Assembly: GCA_020284085.1 (NCBI GenBank)
Contig: JACEVL010000005.1
Coordinates: 2,271,261 to 2,335,260, forward strand
Length of the DNA: 64,000 nucleotides
Source of the DNA: Aporrectodea caliginosa
Taxonomy: Eukaryota; Annelida; Clitellata; Crassiclitellata; Lumbricidae
Direction of reading: 5' to 3'
Shown: positions 58,340 through 64,000 of the stretch, piece by piece
Numbering within the stretch: position 1 is the stretch's first letter
Layout of the letters: each line of letters starts with the position of its first letter
The notes under the pieces: generated by a model
What the model saw: only the letters and a program-made list of their open reading frames with translations
What the model was told of the DNA's origin: nothing
Databases searched by the model: none
Made by a program: the position numbers and the translations under genes

Positions 58340-58923
58340 ATTTTTCACTCCGTTACTGTATATCTATGAGATATGTTTGTATAGTGTAGGCTACAGCTTC
58401 CGTTGTGTATCTTGACATGCCAATATATGTTGTAGTATTAATATCTATAAAATAAAAATAAAAGAAATTAGAATACATATAATTATTTGATTCCATCACA
58501 GTTTCATTTATTTAAAAGAAGGTCCACTCCGTTACGAAAAAAGAAACAATTAATGTCAAGTTGAATAAATGTTTTTGCCCAAACAACTGCAAAGAAATCA
58601 CTTGAGCCAATCATTCCCAGTGATCGAATAAACAGAAAACACTAAAATATTTATAGTATTGTCCTAAAAATCTGTTCACAGCATCAAAATACCACACCAA
58701 TTAGCCTATAATAAGTCCACTCCGTTACTATCTTCAGAATGTCGAGCACAATTTTTCCACTCTGTTGCATAGCTGTCCCATGCGTTACCAAATAAATGTT
58801 AACGCAGTGGACGGGTAACGGAGTAGACAATTTGTGTTGCAGCACGGTAAATACCATATTATCGCTCATGCGTCCACATCAATCGTCGGTAAAATCATTA
58901 TTTTGCTTATATTATGTGTTATA
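58340..58923. repeat. Region with recurring CACTCCGTTAC motif
   Basis: CACTCCGTTAC or near versions occur at about 58349, 58526, 58718 and 58750, and the reverse form GGTAACGGAGTA at about 58818. The same motif appears in the neighbouring duplicated segment. No gene. Confidence 0.6.
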
Positions 58924-60560
58924 TTACAAATATTATTTGAATTAAATTTATTCATAATCACTGCAAAACCGCAGTAAAGGAGTTAATAAAAAAAACACAT
59001 CATTTTAGAAATTTTTCGGATCATTCATATCGTTTGTGAAGATATAATAACTTACGTAGATCTTCACAAAAGAGCTAAGTCAAGTTGCGCGACCACAAAA
59101 TTGAATGGTTCTGAGATGAAAGATTATTTTTACATGGTAACGGAGTATACATAAATCATGGGACAAGTTTTAATATTTCTTTTAATTATAGCCTTCTGAA
59201 GATCCGGTTCACCAAGTTGTATCTTAAAACATGCACGAATATATAATATGTAAGAAACACGTGAATTTTTTGGCTTAATACAAAACAATTTGAAATAGTA
59301 CAGTAGACTAAAGCAATAAGTACTATAGCGTTGGGATGGTATCGGAGTGGGACATTTTTGAATCAAAATAAATTTGAATAAATTACGTTATTAAACTACT
59401 TTGAAATATCTTAAATTTTTGACTGATGAATAACATATTACTATCAACACTTAGCATAAGCTGACTAAGCATTGTTTTTCCGAGAAATGACCGGGGACAG
59501 CTGAATTTTGAATTCATGCATTTGCCGGAAAATGACTCTTACCTTGATCATAGATCAAAACGAATTCATTTCCACAGACGGACATAATATGGGCTGGAAG
59601 TTTCATTTGTACCATGGTCGATCAACATTTACCACTGAATGAGTTCTCAAGTTATTCGCCTGCATCTTCTATAAACACTATGCAGATCTTCCATATCGAA
59701 GCCATCACTGACTACAAAATGACGATTGGTCAGTTTTATTGCATACCATGGATGTTGAATACCTGCGTATGATAGGTCGACCAAGAGCTACTTGAGCTAG
59801 AGTCGTGGAGAAGAATCCTGCAGAGCTCAATTTCGGTCTTTATGTAACTTGGAGGAAGGCCCTGGACGGAACAGTTGCCGTCACATCGTGAACACTGTTA
59901 CGCTGAGCTGAGTTTGCTACCAGAGAGAAAAAGAATGGGAAACTAAACGGCTTATAACGATTTTGTTTGTGACCAGACATTATCGCGGACAAAGACTTCT
60001 CGACGCAGACAATTTAGCTAAAGAAACCAGACTTATCTGGCAGACGAATTCGTAGGAAAAACGACCGAAGAGAAAATGTGATTTGCGTCGGGTTTCATCA
60101 ATTTCAGAGTCGAGGTGACTGCGTGATTGATAATGGGTTTGATGGAGTTCTTCATATTCTGGGCCTCATCGTAATTATTTAAAAATACAAACTCTGTATA
60201 TAATAGATCACGAAACATTTGTGCAATGTAGGCCTACATAATTATGTGCCCAGCTTTGACGCAAATCATCTTTGACATGAATGCGTCTTAAAATAAAATT
60301 TACAAACCGATAAGGGAGAGATTTGATTCCTTTTTGTTAACTAAACCGTCGCCTACAAGGAAGTTTCGCTTGTCTACACGAAGGACTCGCTCGACGCTGG
60401 AGCCTTCTTCGCTGGAACGACGTTCACATTTTCTGGCACCTGCTTAACATCTCTTTGGCTTGAGTCTCGCCTCAGGCGCTGGAGATTCGCTGGTTGGATC
60501 TTCCTTCAGCGAATCGCTATTCATTCGTCGTAGCATCCACTGGAACTCCGCTCGTTATAG
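58924..60560. repeat. Segment B of the dispersed duplication (empty piggyBac site)
   Basis: Aligns with 26078-26446 plus 28719-29985. The single TTAA at 59275-59278 is where segment A carries the 2264-bp piggyBac. It contains the same LINE-derived RPRAT-ARVVEKNPAELNF sequence near 59780. Confidence 0.85.
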
Positions 60561-60931
60561 AGCTCGTCGCTGGAACGTCGTTTGCTCTCTGGAACCTCGC
60601 TTGCCGCTGGAGCTTTGTTCGTCGCAGTGCCTCGCCGAAGCCGCGCTCGTCAACGCTGCGCTGAAGTACTCTATTTTGCGCTGAATGTTCCGACACGAGA
60701 ATTTTATAGACATTTTTCGATCTTATAGCCTTTTAAGACCTTGGCCACGCAGGCAAGACCGGACTTGCCTCAAGAAATAAATAGAAAAATTCGCTACTTT
60801 TTTGTGTCAATAGTCTCAGGCTAGCTTAGTAGACTGCTCCTCTTTATAACAACAGACGTCCATTCTAAACTAAAAATAGCGTAACTAGAATTCATGGTTT
60901 TCTTAGCACAATAGTTTGTGACTTCCTGTTC

Positions 60932-63051
60932 AGTAGGGTGCATCACTTGTAATGGTGACATTTTTTTATATTTTTCTTTGATTTGTAATAGCTGGGGAAA
61001 GTTGTCACTATATATTAGAAGCAAATGTAAAAAAAATTAACGAGATTGTAAAATGCTTTTAGGTGCCCCAGAGAGATTTTAGTTTTAGGGGGTCATTAAG
61101 CCGAACTAGCGTTTTTCGATTTTTGCCCATGTTTTGGGTCAGTTTTTGCAGCTTCTGGTTAGACCTAGAACAATTATTACTAGCGATTCATATAGTCTAT
61201 GTCAAGTAGATTACAAATATGTAAGCCTAAAAGTTGTAGGATAAATAGAACCGGCGCTGCTTTTAATCAAACTTGACGATTTTTCGTGTAAATCAGTCAC
61301 GTAATCGCGCATAAGCATTTATCCTAAGTTTGATGGTTATTTACTCGAGATGTATAAAGACTTAGATATCAAACTTTGGGTTGTTGTAGACTAATTATGT
61401 GGAGTTTCCAAAAATGTGGACATCAATGCTCTACTATAACAAGAAACAGAGTTTTAAATCATCAAATCTGGAAGAAATGAGCATGAACGATGCATTGCAT
61501 ACAATGTATACTAGATGTATGGTAGTATGCATAACATTATTGCAAGTAAATCATGCACTGTTGCAATACTCAGTTGAAGACAATCAATTGGCAACAACAT
61601 TACATACATTTATAAGTGCCAGTGTCTGCAAAATATCGTCAGAAATAATTACGAGGAAATTAATTAAGCTAGTTGCACGCAATAGTCAGCTTTTGTGTTA
61701 AAGCATGGCATAGTGGCTCGAGCTGCGACTCTTGTTCTAATAAAACCGTCTCTAGCTTCAGCACTGCATACATTGGCTGAAGATTCTGTCACAAGCTTGA
61801 CACATCTTTCTACAGCTTGGGTATGACAGGGAAAACGGGGAAAATCTACAACCGGAGCGGAACCATTCGCTACAAATAGCTTAATTGCATCGTCCGATAT
61901 ACTGACTGTCAGAGGCGGCTCAGTAATTTCGACATCTTGCCAGTTAATGAGTTCCACATAATCATTTGCATCAAAATCCAGCTGAGGAACTACGAATCGT
62001 CGCAAGGCTGTTGGAGCATTTGTCTGTGTTCTCACCTTCAGTATACGGCGCAGCCCGAGTTCTCGAATATGCAAGCGTTGGTCCGTGATCATTGAAAGCA
62101 AAATGTTTTCTGGATGTCCGAAAAAACCATTTCTCTGAATCACGGGATCAACAATTCTTCGCAAGTCTTCTGGGAGATATCGTGATAGTTCAATCATGCG
62201 AAAGAGGTGCAGTGCGCCATCCTTGCATGAAGGTTTTGACTTTATCGAAAACCATAGCGGAACATACACTTTGATTATGTACGTTACTAACGACACAAGA
62301 CTCGTTGATGGCTCGTCACTAGCCACGTACAATCGAAGCAGTCTGTTGGCGGTGGTCAACCATCTGGAATGGTTTAATTTTCCTGGATCCCGGTTCGATA
62401 GTTCGGGCGAACATTTCCCACTGCACACAGCCATGCTGATTTCTAATAAATACCTTTGGTCAGTACTTAAATCTTTCAACTCAATGGAGGGAAAATCACC
62501 AGGAATTATAGTAATAGATCTACCAGGCCTTCCTACGATTACGGTTAGAATTATTAATGTTATGATTTGTGCTAAGGTTAGGGTTCTGTTTTTGAAGTGA
62601 TTTTGTTAGGCTTAGTTAGCGCTTGCAGATATTGAAAGCTCTAAAACATGGCGATTTCATTAAAGATCAGTGCTTAGAAGTATGTTTGAAAGAAATCAAA
62701 ATTTTGAAGCAAATTTGGCTATATTATTATTTTTTATTTGTAAACAAACACTTGCTATTCAAATCCATTATTACCTATATGTTTTAGTTTCGTATAAACA
62801 CAAATCAGTGCTCTGGTAGCAGTTGTAGACCATCTAAAAATCTTATTATATCAAGGACAAGAAAATTTACTAAATTTGCCATGTTAAAAGGCCTACTAAA
62901 CCCGCACTAAACCAAATATCATGGGGGCACCTCAAGATATTTCTTAATAATTCCCAAAAAAATCAGGCATGTTTTTGTATCCCAAATACAACTTTTTGCC
63001 ACTATTAGAACAAACAAAAAAAAAAAAAAAAAAAAAGTGATGCACCCTACT
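60932..63051 (-). mobile_element. TIR transposon (2120 bp) with conserved ORF
   Basis: Perfect 17-bp inverted ends AGTAGGGTGCATCACTT (60932-60948, inverted at 63035-63051) are flanked by the exact 4-bp duplication GTTC (60928-60931 and 63052-63055). A minus-strand ORF fills the centre. A poly(A) run abuts the right TIR. I cannot assign the superfamily with confidence. Confidence 0.85.
61664..62605 (-). CDS. Uncharacterised multicopy element protein, 5'-incomplete
   Basis: The frame is open from a stop at about 62606 to the TAA at 61664, about 313 codons, with no clear start. Recognisable blocks are SRWLTTANRLLRLYV, KPSCKDGALHLFRMIELSRY, IVDPVIQRNGFFGHPENILL, MITDQRLHIRELGLRRIL and FPCHTQAVERCVKLVTESSA, then DGFIRTRVAAR. 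I recognise these as a conserved, high-copy ORF of unknown biochemical activity found in many invertebrate genomes. The strong conservation and the TIR/duplication around it suggest it is carried by, or is a transposase of, the element at 60932-63051. The usual N-terminal part is not visible, so this copy is probably deleted at its 5' end. Confidence 0.68.
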   Translation of the reverse strand, partial: QNHFKNRTLTLAQIITLIILTVIVGRPGRSITIIPGDFPSIELKDLSTDQRYLLEISMAVCSGKCSPELSNRDPGKLNHSRWLTTANRLLRLYVASDEPSTSLVSLVTYIIKVYVPLWFSIKSKPSCKDGALHLFRMIELSRYLPEDLRRIVDPVIQRNGFFGHPENILLSMITDQRLHIRELGLRRILKVRTQTNAPTALRRFVVPQLDFDANDYVELINWQDVEITEPPLTVSISDDAIKLFVANGSAPVVDFPRFPCHTQAVERCVKLVTESSANVCSAEARDGFIRTRVAARATMPCFNTKADYCVQLA

Positions 63052-63179
63052 GTTCAGTGATGTCCAAATAAGTCCCGTCGCAGCAAAAATACGACGTGCT
63101 GGTTATCGTCTAAAGAATACATAGCCTACTTGTTACTATATAATGGTGCAGAATTGTCGAAGACGATACGCGTGCTTTA

Positions 63180-64000
63180 AATAATTATTTTGTCGTCCGA
63201 TGACCCAGTCATGGCGTATTTCATTACGTAACAACCTGGTCAAAAGCCTCGTCACACAGCATAAGTACAACCCTAAACGTCTCTGGTCCTCAATCTCCTG
63301 CCTACTGGAACAGGTGAAGCGCTCGCCCGGTCCTTCTGCTTTCTCTGCAAATGATTTCCTCCAAATGATGACACAGAAGATTGACAACCTTCGAGCGACG
63401 ACAGCTGATGCGCCTCCTCCGCAGTATTCACAGACGGAAAACAGTTTTGGAGGTTTCCGCCCAATTCTTGAAACGGAACTTCGTCAAATAATTGGATCTT
63501 CTCACAAAAAATCGTGTGAACTCGACCCTCTCCCCTCATTTGTCATGGTTAACATTTTAGATGATTTAGCTCCTTTTCTGGTTTATGTATTTAACAGGTC
63601 ACTCACTGAAGGTTATCTTCCTGCCTCCCAAAAGCGGGCCATCGTTTTCCCGACTTTGAAGAAACCAAATCTAGACCAAATTGCCTGTCAAAATTATCGG
63701 CCCATTTCCAATCTTTCGTTCCTCTCGAAGACCCTTGAGAGACTAGTTTCACTTCAGCTTCTTCCCTACTTTGAGCAACCTGGGCTTCTGCCGGCAGCCC
63801 AATCTGGATTCAGGGGTCACCATTCCACAGAAACTGCTCTCTTATCCCTTCTGTCGGATATAATTATATGTAGCTATTGACCAGTCTCACCTCTCTCTCT
63901 TGGCACTTTTTGACGTCTCTTCTGCTTTTGATATGGTGGATCACGAGATTCCGTTTCAGCGATTACAGTTATCCTGTGGCCTTTCTGGTATTCCCCTCTT
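63180..64000 (+). mobile_element. L2-like LINE, running off the window
   Basis: The ORF from 63200 reads LWSSISCLLEQ, CELDPLPSFVM, LPASQKRAIVFPTLKKPNLD, NYRPISNLSFLSKTLERLVS and QSGFRGHHSTETALLSLLSD, the fingers/palm of a CR1/L2-type reverse transcriptase. It shifts frame at about 63862 (TATAATTATATG) and continues as LLALFDVSSAFDMVDHEI (motif A). The catalytic YADD box would lie beyond 64000. Confidence 0.85.

Overview
This is a stretch of animal (metazoan) nuclear genome. It is AT-rich and dense with repeats. Coding sequence is split by GT..AG introns, poly(A) signals (AATAAA) are present, and tRNA-derived SINEs, non-LTR retrotransposons and many terminal-inverted-repeat (TIR) DNA transposons are interleaved. 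Lineage-expanded CARD/TRADD-N-type genes, an NHL-repeat exon and the repeat style suggest an aquatic invertebrate. I cannot name the phylum or species from sequence alone. The octamer TAGGCCTA is strikingly over-represented (about 20 exact copies counted by eye).

Host genes. The main content is two paralogous genes on the minus strand. Copy A has exons at 14875-14614, 11091-10786 and 3718-3362. Copy B has exons at 50776-50515, 49479-49174 and 48537-48181. Both have identical exon lengths (262/306/357 nt) and identical phase-1 junctions. They encode an N-terminal CARD, a second CARD-like death fold and a domain I read as TRADD-N-like; more exons must follow because each exon 3 ends in a splice donor. 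Downstream of copy B on the same strand, two spliced exons (38772 or 38778 to 38583, and 37646-37345) encode a glycine-zipper membrane segment plus a C-terminal zinc ribbon. They are either the 3' end of copy B, with one exon unidentified, or a small separate gene. Also present are an NHL/beta-propeller terminal exon with one frameshift (31067-31944, +), an unrecognised coding unit with one homopolymer frameshift (33940-33330, -) and a weak candidate first exon (54498-54594, +).

Layout. 0-3.3 kb: SINE, decayed LINE with a hAT insertion. 3.3-16.4 kb: CARD gene A, its introns swollen by a LINE, a 5-kb hAT-like element with a 694-bp tandem array, and two further TIR elements. 16.4-25.9 kb: composite SINE, LINE remnants, piggyBac-like MITE, 2.1-kb hAT-like element. 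25.9-30.7 kb: repeat segment with a piggyBac element; an uninterrupted copy lies at 58.9-60.6 kb. 31-34 kb: NHL exon and unknown gene. 35-41 kb: fold-back element, glycine-zipper exons, decayed transposon ORF. 41.5-47.2 kb: L2-like LINEs carrying nested hAT and mariner insertions. 47.2-54 kb: TIR element, CARD gene B, LINE with MITEs. 54.5-64 kb: LINE pieces, mariner remnant, a TIR element with a conserved ORF, and a LINE running off the right edge.

How it fits together. CARD + CARD + TRADD-N is a death/immune-signalling arrangement, and the glycine zipper is a plausible membrane effector; that pairing is inference. Insertions dated by paralogous empty sites show the gene duplication preceded several transposon insertions.
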